26,676 nt of DNA from an uncultured Nocardiaceae bacterium (GCA_936936565.1 CAKZIX010000168.1:1-26676); one strand, 5' to 3'; positions 1 through 7,681 are shown, numbered from the stretch's first letter. The notes: a model not told the origin generated them from the letters alone. Made by a program: numbers and translations.

Positions 1-268
1 GGTCGGTCGCGCCGATCAGCTTGGACCGGAAACGCGGGTCCGCGACGAACCCGGTGAAGTCCTTGCCGGCCTCGGTCACGAGGTCGTAGCCGTTCAGGAT
101 GTCCCCGGACAGGCCACCCTCCGTGCCCTTGGCGGTGCCGAGGGTCACGCGGTTGGTGGTCTGGTTGAGGTACTGCAGGTTGGGGATCTGCGACTTGGAC
201 TTGACGGACTTGCCGTACAGGACCGCGGCGTCGATCTGCTCGTTGATCGCCTCGACCAGCTTGTCGTT
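1..268 (-). CDS. Phage HK97-type major capsid protein fragment, fused in frame to cdsA
   Basis: This minus-strand reading frame continues from cdsA without a stop and runs off the left edge, giving about 89 codons. The translation is soluble and unlike the hydrophobic C-terminus expected for CdsA. It begins with a helix-like stretch containing LVEAINEQIDAAVLYGKS and continues through TNRVTLGT, GGLSGDILNGYDLV, AGKDFTGFVADPRFRSKL. That order (helix with DAAVLYG, then a beta/loop region, then DLV, then FTGFVADP) is what I know from the C-terminal half of actinophage and other HK97-fold major capsid proteins. The frame is open and codon use is GC-rich, so the fragment looks like genuine coding sequence. 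Both ends are missing: the N-terminal half is replaced by CdsA and the C-terminus lies outside the window. The family assignment is by eye; an encapsulin-like HK97-fold protein is an alternative. The join is discussed in the findings. Confidence 0.55.
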
Positions 269-1102
269 GATCCGGTCCATGATGCCGCCGTGGCCGGGCA
301 GCAACGTGCCCATGTCCTTGATGCCGAGTTCGCGCTTGATCTGCGATTCGATGAGATCACCCATGGTGGCGACGAGCACCAGCGTGATCCCGAGCAGGAC
401 ACCGACCGCCGGTTCGCCGTCGATGAGCAGGGTGACACTGAGCAGGCTGCCGATCACGCAGAACACCAGCGAGCCGAAGAAGCCCTCCCAAGACTTTTTC
501 GGGCTGATCGCGGGCACCATCGGGTGCTTGCCGAACAGCACGCCCGCGGCATAACCGCCGACGTCCGAGCACACCACCGCGATCATGAAGCAGAGCACTC
601 GGCGCCCGCCCTCGTCTTCGAGGACGAGCAGCGTCGCGAACGCGGCCAGCAGCGGGATCCACGCGGCGACGAACACCGCGATCGCCGTGTCGCGCATGAA
701 GTTTCGGGGCGTCGCACGCAGCCCGTGGTCGAACAGGCGCCACACCATACAGGCGACGACGGTGGCGCCGAGAGCGGCCAGCACACCGCGGTGCCCGTCG
801 GCCCAGCTGCCGTACACGATGGCCTGGCCACCGACGATCAGCGGCACCCGCGGCACCAGCACGTCGGCCTCACGCAGGCGTCGGGCCACCTCCCAGGTGG
901 CCACCGCGACCGCGACGGCGACGATCGGGACGAACACCTTGGGCACGAACAGCAGGACCAGAACGAGCGAGATGCCGAGTGTGAAGCCGACACCGAGCGC
1001 GGCGGGCAGGTTGCGCCCGGCGCGCGACTTCGGGGCGACCACCGGTTCGGTGACCGGGGTGCCGCTGGATGGCTCGACCGTCATCTCACTCACTACCGTC
1101 AT
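269..1102 (-). CDS. cdsA: Phosphatidate cytidylyltransferase, 3' end missing at a junction
   Basis: CdsA makes CDP-diacylglycerol from phosphatidic acid and CTP at the cytoplasmic membrane, the precursor of phosphatidylinositol, cardiolipin and phosphatidylethanolamine. About 278 codons are present. After a hydrophilic N-terminus of about 30 residues come several hydrophobic segments (for example around LGISLVLVLLF and VPIVAVAVAVA). Near the end lies the family signature: S-Q-I-K-R, then KDMG, then LPGHGGIMDRI. The aspartate that should follow DRI is Asn, and from there the sequence turns into the capsid-like frame, so roughly the last 20 residues, normally a final membrane segment, are absent. 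ATG at 1102 is chosen; a second in-frame ATG lies at 1084. The gene starts 18 bases after the frr stop, the usual pyrH-frr-cdsA order, and is probably cotranscribed with them. Confidence 0.9.
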
Positions 1103-1120
1103 CCCCCGTCGTCGCCTCCC

Positions 1121-1678
1121 TCAGACCTCGAGCAGTTCGCCTTCCTTGTGTTTGACCAGTTCGTCGATCTGGCTGACGTACTTCGCAGTGGTCTTGTCGA
1201 GTTCCTTTTCGGCGCGACCCACCTCGTCTTCGCCGGCCTCGCCGTCCTTCTGGATGCGCGACAGCTCGTCCATCGCCTTGCGCCGCACGTTGCGGATCGA
1301 TACCTTGCCGTCTTCACCCTTGGCCTTGGCCTGCTTGGCCAGCTCGCGGCGGCGCTCCTCGGTGAGTTGCGGCACCGCGATGCGGATGACGTTGCCGTCG
1401 TTGGACGGATTGACGCCCAGATCGGAGTTGCGGATGGCCGTTTCGATCGCGCCGAGCTGGCTCTGCTCGTACGGCTTGATCACCACGAGCCGGGCCTCGG
1501 GCACGTTGATGCTCGACACCTGGGTGATCGGCGTCATCGTGCCGTAGTACTCGATGACGATGCGATTGAACATGCTCGGGTTCGCCCGGCCGGTGCGGAT
1601 GCCACCGAGGTCGTTCTTGCACGCCTCGACGGCTTTTTCCATCTTCTCTTCGGCGTCGAAGAGAGCTTCTTCAATCAC
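1121..1678 (-). CDS. frr: Ribosome recycling factor
   Basis: With EF-G, this protein splits the post-termination 70S ribosome so subunits can be reused. The 185-residue product has the normal length. It begins MIEEALFDAEEKMEKAVEAC, carries the conserved IRTGRANPSMF segment near residue 30, the KPYEQSQLGAIETAI stretch in the hinge region, and the long C-terminal helix with RRRELAKQAK and VRNVRRKAMDEL-like sequence (here SIRNVRRKAMDEL). The start codon is GTG at 1678, supported by a Shine-Dalgarno AAGGAAG at 1684-1690. It begins 12 bases after the pyrH stop, so the two are almost certainly on one transcript, with cdsA following. Nothing is unusual in the protein. Confidence 0.98.
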   Translation of the reverse strand: MIEEALFDAEEKMEKAVEACKNDLGGIRTGRANPSMFNRIVIEYYGTMTPITQVSSINVPEARLVVIKPYEQSQLGAIETAIRNSDLGVNPSNDGNVIRIAVPQLTEERRRELAKQAKAKGEDGKVSIRNVRRKAMDELSRIQKDGEAGEDEVGRAEKELDKTTAKYVSQIDELVKHKEGELLEV

Positions 1679-1690
1679 AATCGCTTCCTT

Positions 1691-2434
1691 TCACGACCGC
1701 ACGAGGGTGCCGATCCGCTCGCCGGCGACGGCGCGCGCGATGTTTCCCTCGGTGAGGAGATTGAACACCAACATCGGCATCTGGTTGTCCATACAGAGGC
1801 TGAACGCGGTGGCGTCGGCAACCTTCAATCCCCGTTCGATGACCTCGCGATGGGTGATCTCGTGGAACATCGTCGCGGAAGGATCGTATCGGGGATCGGC
1901 GTCGAACACGCCGTCCACAGCCTTGGCCATCAGCACCACTTCGGCTTCGATCTCCAGCGCGCGCTGCGCCGCGGTGGTGTCCGTCGAGAAGTACGGCATG
2001 CCCATGCCGGCACCGAAGATGACCACGCGGCCCTTCTCCAGATGCCGACGGGCCCGCAACGGGAGGTAGGGCTCGGCGACCTGGCCCATAGTGATCGCCG
2101 TCTGCACCCGGGTATGTACCCCGTTGCGTTCGAGAAAATCTTGCAGCGCAAGGGAATTCATGACGGTGCCGAGCATGCCCATGTAGTCCGAACGGGCGCG
2201 GTCCATGCCGCGCTCCTGCAGCTCGGCGCCGCGGAAGAAATTGCCGCCACCGATCACGACGGCCATCTGCACGCCGTCCTCGACGACCTCTTTGATCTGC
2301 ATCGCGACCGTCTGCACGACGTCCGGGTCGAGCCCGACCTTGCCGCCCCCGAACATTTCGCCGCCGAGTTTCAGCAGCACCCGGCGATAGCCCTTGCGAT
2401 CCCCTGCGCCAGCCTCGTCGCCGCCGTTCGTCAT
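1691..2434 (-). CDS. pyrH: UMP kinase
   Basis: This is the bacterial-type uridylate kinase of the amino-acid-kinase fold, which phosphorylates UMP to UDP for pyrimidine nucleotide synthesis. I place the start at ATG 2434 because GAGGAG lies at 2439-2444, giving a 247-residue protein; a longer frame exists upstream (ATG at 2461) but would run through that ribosome site. Visible motifs are the N-terminal lysine loop VLLKLGGEMFG, the glycine-rich VVIGGGNFFRGAEL, the UMP-binding region GMLGTVMNSLALQDFLE, the FGAGMGMPYFSTDTTAAQRA loop and the C-terminal GTLVR. frr and cdsA follow directly. In many bacteria tsf lies immediately upstream; here about 4.4 kb containing five opposite-strand genes separates them, so pyrH must have its own promoter in the 2435-2645 region. 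Confidence 0.97.
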   Translation of the reverse strand: MTNGGDEAGAGDRKGYRRVLLKLGGEMFGGGKVGLDPDVVQTVAMQIKEVVEDGVQMAVVIGGGNFFRGAELQERGMDRARSDYMGMLGTVMNSLALQDFLERNGVHTRVQTAITMGQVAEPYLPLRARRHLEKGRVVIFGAGMGMPYFSTDTTAAQRALEIEAEVVLMAKAVDGVFDADPRYDPSATMFHEITHREVIERGLKVADATAFSLCMDNQMPMLVFNLLTEGNIARAVAGERIGTLVRS

Positions 2435-2645
2435 TCGTCTCCTCGGGGTGGGAGTGGGCATCGGGATTCGACCGTCCGACTGCCGAGCGGGTCGTACGGC
2501 GCCTTCTATCCTGCCTCATCCGCCACCAGCGATTTGCGCCGACCCTGACGCGTGGCCATATGCCGAACGAGACGGTGGGTCGATAATTTCGCGCAGCGTG
2601 TGCACAACGGTGTCCACTGCCGGTCGGTGCGACCACAGTTCGGGA
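2435..2645. promoter_or_regulatory. Divergent intergenic region between pyrH and the OsmC cassette
   Basis: This 211-bp gap must contain the promoters for pyrH (leftward) and for the plus-strand cassette (rightward). For pyrH I see the Shine-Dalgarno at 2439-2444 but no convincing paired -10/-35. For the cassette, CACAGT at 2634-2639 lies six bases before the ATG at 2646, the spacing seen at other likely leaderless starts in this window, although the first base is C rather than T. A second -10-like GATAAT is at 2582-2587. No operator or riboswitch is obvious. Confidence 0.35.
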
Positions 2646-3167
2646 ATGACCGCAAACACCAGCACCGTCCTGAACCGAGTCGACATCGCGGCCGTCGGCG
2701 GACTCGTCGAGGCCATTCGCAGCAACCCGGACAAGGCGCAGACCACCTGGGCCGCGCACGTGCGCTGGAACGGCGCATTCGCATCGGAAGCCAAGATCCG
2801 CAAGTTCGCGCCCATCCCGTCCGACGAGCCCGTCACCCTCGGCGGTGCCGACAGCGCACCCAATCCGGTGGAGCAGCTGCTCGGGTCGCTGGGCAACTGC
2901 CTCGCCGTCGGGTACGCCGCCAACGCCACCGTCGCCGGCATCGAGCTCGAGGACCTGCAGATCGATCTGAAGGGCGACATCGACCTGCACGTGTTTCTCG
3001 GCCTCGCCGAAGGTCACGCCGGCTTCGAGTCGATCACCGCGAACGTGACGATCGCTTCCGACGCCTCCCCCGAGCAACTGGCGCAACTGCACGCCAAGGT
3101 GCTCGCGAGCTCGCCGGTGGGCCACACGCTGCGCAGCGCCGTGCCCGTGGAGATCACGCTTGCCTGA
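2646..3167 (+). CDS. OsmC/Ohr-fold protein, single conserved cysteine (cassette gene 1)
   Basis: OsmC/Ohr proteins are small cytosolic thiol peroxidases that reduce organic hydroperoxides with a pair of cysteines. The 173-residue product has the fold's hallmark segment NPVEQLLGSLGNCLAVGYAA, placing the first cysteine at residue 85 on the central helix. The position of the second cysteine, normally in a CPV-type motif, reads ASSPVGHTL near residues 154-162, so the resolving cysteine is Ser. The protein may therefore not be a classical two-cysteine peroxidase; it could use another thiol partner or serve another role. ATG 2646 is chosen because upstream in-frame sequence is unlike the family; there is no Shine-Dalgarno, suggesting a leaderless transcript. 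The sulfhydrylase-like gene starts 35 bases downstream. Confidence 0.88.
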   Translation: MTANTSTVLNRVDIAAVGGLVEAIRSNPDKAQTTWAAHVRWNGAFASEAKIRKFAPIPSDEPVTLGGADSAPNPVEQLLGSLGNCLAVGYAANATVAGIELEDLQIDLKGDIDLHVFLGLAEGHAGFESITANVTIASDASPEQLAQLHAKVLASSPVGHTLRSAVPVEITLA

Positions 3168-3202
3168 CACACACCGAGCATTCAGCGGCGAACGGGCGAT
3201 GG

Positions 3203-4504
3203 ATGGCTGATCGGGAGTACGGCTTCCACACGCGCGCGATCCACGCCGGAAATATCCCGGACGTGGTCAGCGGGGCCCGCGCATTGCCGATCTACCAGTC
3301 CGCTGCATTCGTCTTCGACGACACCGCCGACGCCGCCGCGCGGTTCGCGCTGCAGAAGTACGGCAACGTGTACTCGCGGCTGTCCAACCCGACGGTCGCA
3401 AGCTTCGAAGAGCGGATCGCGAGCCTCGAGGGCGGGCTCGGCGCCGTTGCCGCGGCCAGCGGGATGGGCGCGGAGTTCATCACCTTCGCCGCCCTCGTCG
3501 GCGCCGGCGATCACATCGTGGCGAGCTCGCAGCTCTACGGCGGGACGCTCACGCAGCTGGACGTGACCTTGCGGCAGTTCGGCGTGGCGACCACCTTCGT
3601 CGGCTCTGCCGAGCCGTCCGCCTACGCCGCGGCGATCACCGACCGCACCAAGCTGATCTTCACAGAATCGGTGGCGAACCCGTCGGGGCGCATCGCCGAC
3701 CTCGAAGCGCTTGCCGACGTGGCGCACGCGGCCGGCGTGCCGTTGGTCGTCGACTCCACCATCGCCACGCCGTACCTGAACCGGCCCATCGAATGGGGTG
3801 CCGACATCGTCGTGCACTCCGCCACCAAATTCCTGGGCGGACACGGCACGACACTCGGCGGCGTCGTCGTCGAGGCGGGCCGATTCGACTGGAACAACCC
3901 GCGGTTTCCGCTGTTCGACGCCCTCGTGCCGCACTACGGCGGGCTGACCTGGAACGGCAACTTCGGCGAGTACGCGTTCTTGACTCGGCTGCGGGCCGAG
4001 CAGCTGCGCAACATCGGGCCCGTGCTGTCGGCGCAGTCGGCATGGGAGCTGGCCCTCGGAGTGGAGACGCTGCCGCTGCGGATGCGCAGGCACGTCGACA
4101 ACGCCCGCGCCGTGGCGCAATGGCTCGACGCCGATCCCCGAGTCGAGTTCGTGCACTGGGCCGGGCTCGCCAACCACGAACACCATGATCGCGCCGCCAA
4201 ATACTTCCCCCTGGGCCCGGGCAGCGTGTTCGCATTCGGTGTCGAAGGTGGCCGGGCGGCCGGGCGCACCTTCATCGAGTCGCTCGATCTGGCCAGCCAC
4301 CTGGCCAACATCGGCGACACGAAGACGCTGGTGATCCATCCGGCATCCACCACACACGCGCAGCTCAGCGAAGCGCAGCTGGCCGCCGCCGGTGTGGCAC
4401 CGGGACTGGTGCGCATCAGCGTCGGACTCGAAGACGTCGACGACATCCTCTTCGACCTCGACCAGGCGCTGCACGCCGCGGTGACACCGGCGGCGGCGCG
4501 ATGA
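3203..4504 (+). CDS. metY: O-acetylhomoserine sulfhydrylase-like PLP enzyme (cassette gene 2)
   Basis: This belongs to the Cys/Met-metabolism PLP family (fold type I), closest in appearance to O-acetyl-L-homoserine sulfhydrylase/aminocarboxypropyltransferase, which makes homocysteine from O-acetylhomoserine and sulfide or a thiol. The 433-residue length matches MetY rather than the shorter MetB/MetC. Motifs include HAGNIPDVVSGARALPIYQSAAFVF at the N-terminus, YSRLSNPTVASFEERIA, the cofactor ring-stacking region SSQLYGGT, and the Schiff-base lysine in VVHSATKFLGGHGTT at residue 209. The C-terminus has the expected HPASTTHAQL and VRISVGLEDVDDI. The ATG at 3203 has no strong Shine-Dalgarno. The stop overlaps the next start by ATGA. 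Because it lies beside OsmC and flavoprotein genes, its true thiol substrate could differ from that of housekeeping methionine synthesis; the symbol is therefore family-level. Confidence 0.9.
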   Translation: MADREYGFHTRAIHAGNIPDVVSGARALPIYQSAAFVFDDTADAAARFALQKYGNVYSRLSNPTVASFEERIASLEGGLGAVAAASGMGAEFITFAALVGAGDHIVASSQLYGGTLTQLDVTLRQFGVATTFVGSAEPSAYAAAITDRTKLIFTESVANPSGRIADLEALADVAHAAGVPLVVDSTIATPYLNRPIEWGADIVVHSATKFLGGHGTTLGGVVVEAGRFDWNNPRFPLFDALVPHYGGLTWNGNFGEYAFLTRLRAEQLRNIGPVLSAQSAWELALGVETLPLRMRRHVDNARAVAQWLDADPRVEFVHWAGLANHEHHDRAAKYFPLGPGSVFAFGVEGGRAAGRTFIESLDLASHLANIGDTKTLVIHPASTTHAQLSEAQLAAAGVAPGLVRISVGLEDVDDILFDLDQALHAAVTPAAAR

Positions 4505-4986
4505 CCGACTGGACCGGCCCGGGCGCGAAGGAGCGCCTGCGGATCCTGCGCCGCGCGCGGTCGATCGCGATCGTCGGATTCTCGACCAACCCGGCACGTG
4601 CGAGCTACTTCGTCGGCACCTACCTGGTGCAGTCGACCGACTACACCGTCTACTTCGTGAACCCGAACGCAGCCGGCCGCACCGCCCTCGGACAGCCGAT
4701 CCACGCCGCGCTCACCGAGCTGCCCGAAACCCCCGACATCGTCGACGTGTTCCGCAAGCCGGCCGACATCCCTGCCGTCGTCGACGATGCCGTCGCCGCC
4801 GGCGCGTGGGGCCTGTGGATTCAGCTCGGGATCCGCAACGAGCAGGCCGCCCGCGATGCCGAAGCGCAGGGGCTCACGGTCGTGATGGATCGCTGTCTGA
4901 AGATCGAACACGCCCGCTTTCACGGCGGCCTGCACCTGCTCGGATTCGACACCGGCCAGATCACGGCCCGCACATTCGTCCGTTGA
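4501..4986 (+). CDS. YccU-type CoA-binding Rossmann protein (cassette gene 3)
   Basis: The 161-residue protein is a single CoA-binding domain like that at the N-terminus of acyl-CoA synthetases, in the stand-alone YccU-like form. The nucleotide-binding beginning SIAIVGFSTNPARASYFVG lies at residues 21-39, followed by VYFVNPNAAG and the conserved VDVFRKPADIPAVVDDA. The C-terminal portion has LWIQLGIRNEQAARDAEAQG and VVMDRCLKIEHAR, with Cys132 in the conserved position of this family. The family has been proposed to bind CoA or form mixed disulfides with it, but its role is not settled. The ATG start overlaps the stop of the sulfhydrylase-like gene (ATGA), so the two are translationally coupled. 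A CoA-thiol-binding function would fit the sulfur and thiol theme of the cassette, but that is inference. Confidence 0.88.
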   Translation: MTDWTGPGAKERLRILRRARSIAIVGFSTNPARASYFVGTYLVQSTDYTVYFVNPNAAGRTALGQPIHAALTELPETPDIVDVFRKPADIPAVVDDAVAAGAWGLWIQLGIRNEQAARDAEAQGLTVVMDRCLKIEHARFHGGLHLLGFDTGQITARTFVR

Positions 4987-5014
4987 AACCCACCCTCGAA
5001 GGAGACACCCCGTC

Positions 5015-5578
5015 ATGACCGAAACCGCTCCCGCCGTCGACAACGGCGTCAACGTCGACCATCTGCTCGGCGCCCGCGCGGCACTGGCCGACAGCCCGGA
5101 AATCGCCAAGTTCGAGTGGCGCTCCACCGTCAACTGGGTGCGCGGCACCCACAGCCTGACCGAGGTCGAGACGTTCTACGGCCTCGGCGGCGAACAGGCT
5201 CACACCAAGAAGTTCACCTTCGACGCCGACCATCCGCCGCAGTTCGCCGCCGAAGACCACGGCATCACCCCCGCCGAATACGTCCTGGTCGCCCTCGGCA
5301 GCTGCCTGACAGCCGGCATCGCGGCCGTCGCGCAGCAGCGCCGGATCCAGCTCAACTCCGTGCAGGCCACCGTGAAGGCCGACTTCGACCTGCACGGCAT
5401 CCTGGGAGCGGACCCGAACGTGCGCAACGGTTTCGAGAACATCACCGTCGACTATCGGATCGATGCCGACGCCGCCCCCGCCGACATCGAGGCGATCGTC
5501 GCGCAGTCGCAGAAGCGGTCGGCGGTATACGACGCACTCACCAACCCGACGAACGTCGACGTGCGCGTCAACGCCTGA
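5015..5578 (+). CDS. Second OsmC/Ohr-fold protein, single conserved cysteine (cassette gene 4)
   Basis: This 187-residue protein is a second OsmC-family member, clearly different in sequence from the first. An N-terminal part (EWRSTVNWVRGTHSLTEVETFYG) is followed by DHPPQFAAEDHGITPAEYVLVALGSCLTAG, which contains the helix cysteine at residue 97, and by the beta-strand segment VKADFDLHGILG. Where the second cysteine would be expected the sequence reads SQKRSAVYDAL, with Ser169 in its place. The start is well defined: AAGGAG at 4999-5004 lies ten bases before the ATG. Its stop overlaps the next start (TGATG). Two OsmC paralogues in one operon, both lacking the same cysteine, suggest a related non-classical function or a heteromeric pair; OsmC proteins are normally dimers. 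Confidence 0.88.
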   Translation: MTETAPAVDNGVNVDHLLGARAALADSPEIAKFEWRSTVNWVRGTHSLTEVETFYGLGGEQAHTKKFTFDADHPPQFAAEDHGITPAEYVLVALGSCLTAGIAAVAQQRRIQLNSVQATVKADFDLHGILGADPNVRNGFENITVDYRIDADAAPADIEAIVAQSQKRSAVYDALTNPTNVDVRVNA

Positions 5579-6795
5579 TGCCCACCACGACAACCGTCGT
5601 GGTGGGGGCCGGTCACAACGGCCTGGCGGTCAGCCACGAGCTGGCCGCCCGCTCGATCGACCACGTGGTGCTGGAGCGGGGCCGGGTCGCCCACTCCTGG
5701 CGCACCCAGCGCTGGGACTCGCTGCGGCTGCTGACCCCCAACTGGATGACCCGGCTGCCCGGGTACGCCTACGGCGGCGACGACCCGGACGGCTACCTCG
5801 CCGCCGCGGAAGTGACCGACTTCCTCGGCGGCTATGCGACGACGTCGGCGGCGCCGGTGCAGGACACCACCACCGTGACGGCCGTCCGGCCCACCGACGA
5901 CGGGTTCACCGTGACGACGGATCGCGGCACCTGGCACGCGCGCACCGTCGTGCTGGCCGCCGGCCTCACCGCGTGCCCGCTACCCGCGCTCGCGGCCGCG
6001 CTGCCGGCGGAGGTCGAGTCGGTTACCGCGCTAGATTATCGTGCGCCGCACCAGCTTCCGGAGGGCGGCGTGCTGGTCGTCGGCGGTGCCGCGAGCGGCA
6101 TTCAGATCGCCGCGGAAGTGCACCGCTCCGGGCGCGAAGTCACCCTCGCAACCGGCGAGCACGTGCGCGTGCCCCGCCGGTACCGCGACCGGGACATCAT
6201 GTGGTGGCTCGACGCGACCGGAATTCTGGACCAACGCTGGCACGAACTCGACGACGTCGTCCGGGCGCGCAACCTCGCCTCGTTCCAACTCGTCGGCGGA
6301 GCGCACACGGTCGACTTCAATTCCCTGCAAGATCACGGGATCCGGCTGGTCGGGAAGCTGGCGGGGATTCGCGACGGGGTGGCGCAGTTCTCCGGCTCGT
6401 TGCGCAACGTCACCCGGCTGGCCGATCTCAAGCTCGACCGGCTGCTGGACGTCATAGACGAGCATGCCGGCGGACGCGGCGAACGACCAGATCCCACACG
6501 CGTCCCGGAGGGGCAGCTGTTGCTGAATCTGCGCGCGGGCGCGATCCGGTCGGTGGTGTGGGCCACCGGATTCGAGCCCGACCTGTCCTGGCTCGACGTG
6601 CCCGTCTTCGACGCGCGCGGCCGGCTCCGCCACACCGGCGGCGTCGTCGATTGGCCCGGACTGTACGTCACCGGGCTGCCGGTGCTGCGCACGCGCAGAT
6701 CCAGTTACATCGACGGCGCCGCCGCCGATGCCGCCGACCTGACCGCGCACGTGGCCGGCCACCTCGCCGGGCGCTCACCCACACCCGCACGCTGA
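5578..6795 (+). CDS. FAD/NAD(P)-binding oxidoreductase, flavin monooxygenase-like (cassette gene 5)
   Basis: The 405-residue flavoprotein has two Rossmann dinucleotide-binding sites: FAD at the N-terminus (VVVGAGHNGLAVSHEL, glycines at residues 10, 12, 15) and NAD(P)H in the middle (VLVVGGAASGIQIA, residues 166-178). The fold's third marker, WATGF, is at residues 328-332. HSWRTQRWDSLRLLTPN after the first strand is typical of CzcO-like and Baeyer-Villiger or S/N-monooxygenase relatives. The protein would oxidise an organic substrate, plausibly a sulfur compound given its neighbours, but the substrate cannot be read from sequence. The ATG overlaps the OsmC stop by one base (TGATG), so expression is coupled. 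It is the last cassette gene and is followed immediately by the strong hairpin at 6802-6844. Confidence 0.88.
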   Translation: MPTTTTVVVGAGHNGLAVSHELAARSIDHVVLERGRVAHSWRTQRWDSLRLLTPNWMTRLPGYAYGGDDPDGYLAAAEVTDFLGGYATTSAAPVQDTTTVTAVRPTDDGFTVTTDRGTWHARTVVLAAGLTACPLPALAAALPAEVESVTALDYRAPHQLPEGGVLVVGGAASGIQIAAEVHRSGREVTLATGEHVRVPRRYRDRDIMWWLDATGILDQRWHELDDVVRARNLASFQLVGGAHTVDFNSLQDHGIRLVGKLAGIRDGVAQFSGSLRNVTRLADLKLDRLLDVIDEHAGGRGERPDPTRVPEGQLLLNLRAGAIRSVVWATGFEPDLSWLDVPVFDARGRLRHTGGVVDWPGLYVTGLPVLRTRRSSYIDGAAADAADLTAHVAGHLAGRSPTPAR

Positions 6796-6801
6796 GCTAC
6801 G

Positions 6802-6844
6802 ACGACGGCCCCCACCCGCGCACAGCGCAGGTGGGGGCCGTCGT
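6802..6844. terminator. Perfect 15-bp stem hairpin between convergent genes
   Basis: ACGACGGCCCCCACC (6802-6816) and GGTGGGGGCCGTCGT (6830-6844) are exact inverted copies around a 13-base loop. The structure sits between the end of the plus-strand flavoprotein (stop at 6795) and the end of minus-strand tsf (stop at 6857). There is no clear T-tract on either side, which is common for high-GC actinobacterial terminators. It probably works in both directions. Confidence 0.85.
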
Positions 6845-6856
6845 GGTGTGGTCCGG

Positions 6857-7681
6857 CTAGCTGGCGCCGACCTCGAAGCGCGCGAAGCGGGTGATGGTGA
6901 CACCGGCCTCGTCCAGCAGCGCCTTGACGGTCTTCTTGCTGTCGGTGACCGACGACTGCTCGAGCAGCACGACGTCCTTGTAGAAGCCGTTCACCCGACC
7001 CTCGACGATCTTCGGCAGCGCGGCCTCCGGCTTGCCCTCTTCCTTGGCGGTCTCCTCGGCGATACGACGCTCGGCGGCGACGATGTCCTCGGGCACCTCG
7101 TCACGGGTGACGTACTTGGCCTTCAGCGCCGCGACCTGCATGGCGGCACCGCGGGCAGCCTCGGCTGCGGCATCGCCTGCACCGGTGTACTCGACGAGCA
7201 CGCCGACGGCCGGCGGCAGGTCCGAGGCCCGCTTGTGCAGGTAGGTGGCGACCGGAGCGTTCAGCGACACGACGCGACGCAGCTCGAGCTTCTCGCCGAT
7301 CTTGGCGGACAGCTCCTGCACCAGCGCGTCGACGGTCTGACCGTCGACATCGAGGGCCTTGAGCGCGTCCAAGTCAGCGGGCTTGGCGGCCGCGGCGGCG
7401 GTGACGAGCTTGTCGGCCAGGGCCTGGAACTCGGCGTTCTTGGCGACGAAGTCGGTCTCCGAGTTGATCTCGATCATGACGCCGTCCTTGGCGGCGACCA
7501 GACCCTCGGCGGTGGTGCGCTCGGCACGCTTGCCGACGTCCTTGGCGCCCTTGATGCGCAGCACCTCGACGGCCTTGTCGAAATCGCCGTCGGTCTCCTC
7601 CAGCGCCTTCTTACAGTCCATCATTCCGGAGCCGGTGAGCTCGCGGAGCCGCTTGACGTCAGCTGCGGTGTAATTCGCCAT
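6857..7681 (-). CDS. tsf: Elongation factor Ts
   Basis: EF-Ts is the nucleotide exchange factor that regenerates EF-Tu-GTP during translation. The 274-residue protein starts MANYTAADVKRLRELTGSGMMDCKKALEE, the N-terminal UBA-like domain with the family's first signature. The second signature is in EINSETDFVAKN at residues 71-82, the contact region with EF-Tu. The start is ATG 7681, preceded by AGGAGG at 7693-7698. It lies 90 bases after the rpsB stop on the same strand, the near-universal rpsB-tsf arrangement. Its downstream partner in many genomes, pyrH, is here displaced by the plus-strand cassette. Confidence 0.98.
   Translation of the reverse strand: MANYTAADVKRLRELTGSGMMDCKKALEETDGDFDKAVEVLRIKGAKDVGKRAERTTAEGLVAAKDGVMIEINSETDFVAKNAEFQALADKLVTAAAAAKPADLDALKALDVDGQTVDALVQELSAKIGEKLELRRVVSLNAPVATYLHKRASDLPPAVGVLVEYTGAGDAAAEAARGAAMQVAALKAKYVTRDEVPEDIVAAERRIAEETAKEEGKPEAALPKIVEGRVNGFYKDVVLLEQSSVTDSKKTVKALLDEAGVTITRFARFEVGAS

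Noticed and set aside
290..2548. Very long plus-strand open frame opposite cdsA, frr and pyrH
   Set aside because: It lies antisense to three well-conserved genes and has the His/Asp/Arg-rich composition of a GC-rich shadow frame.
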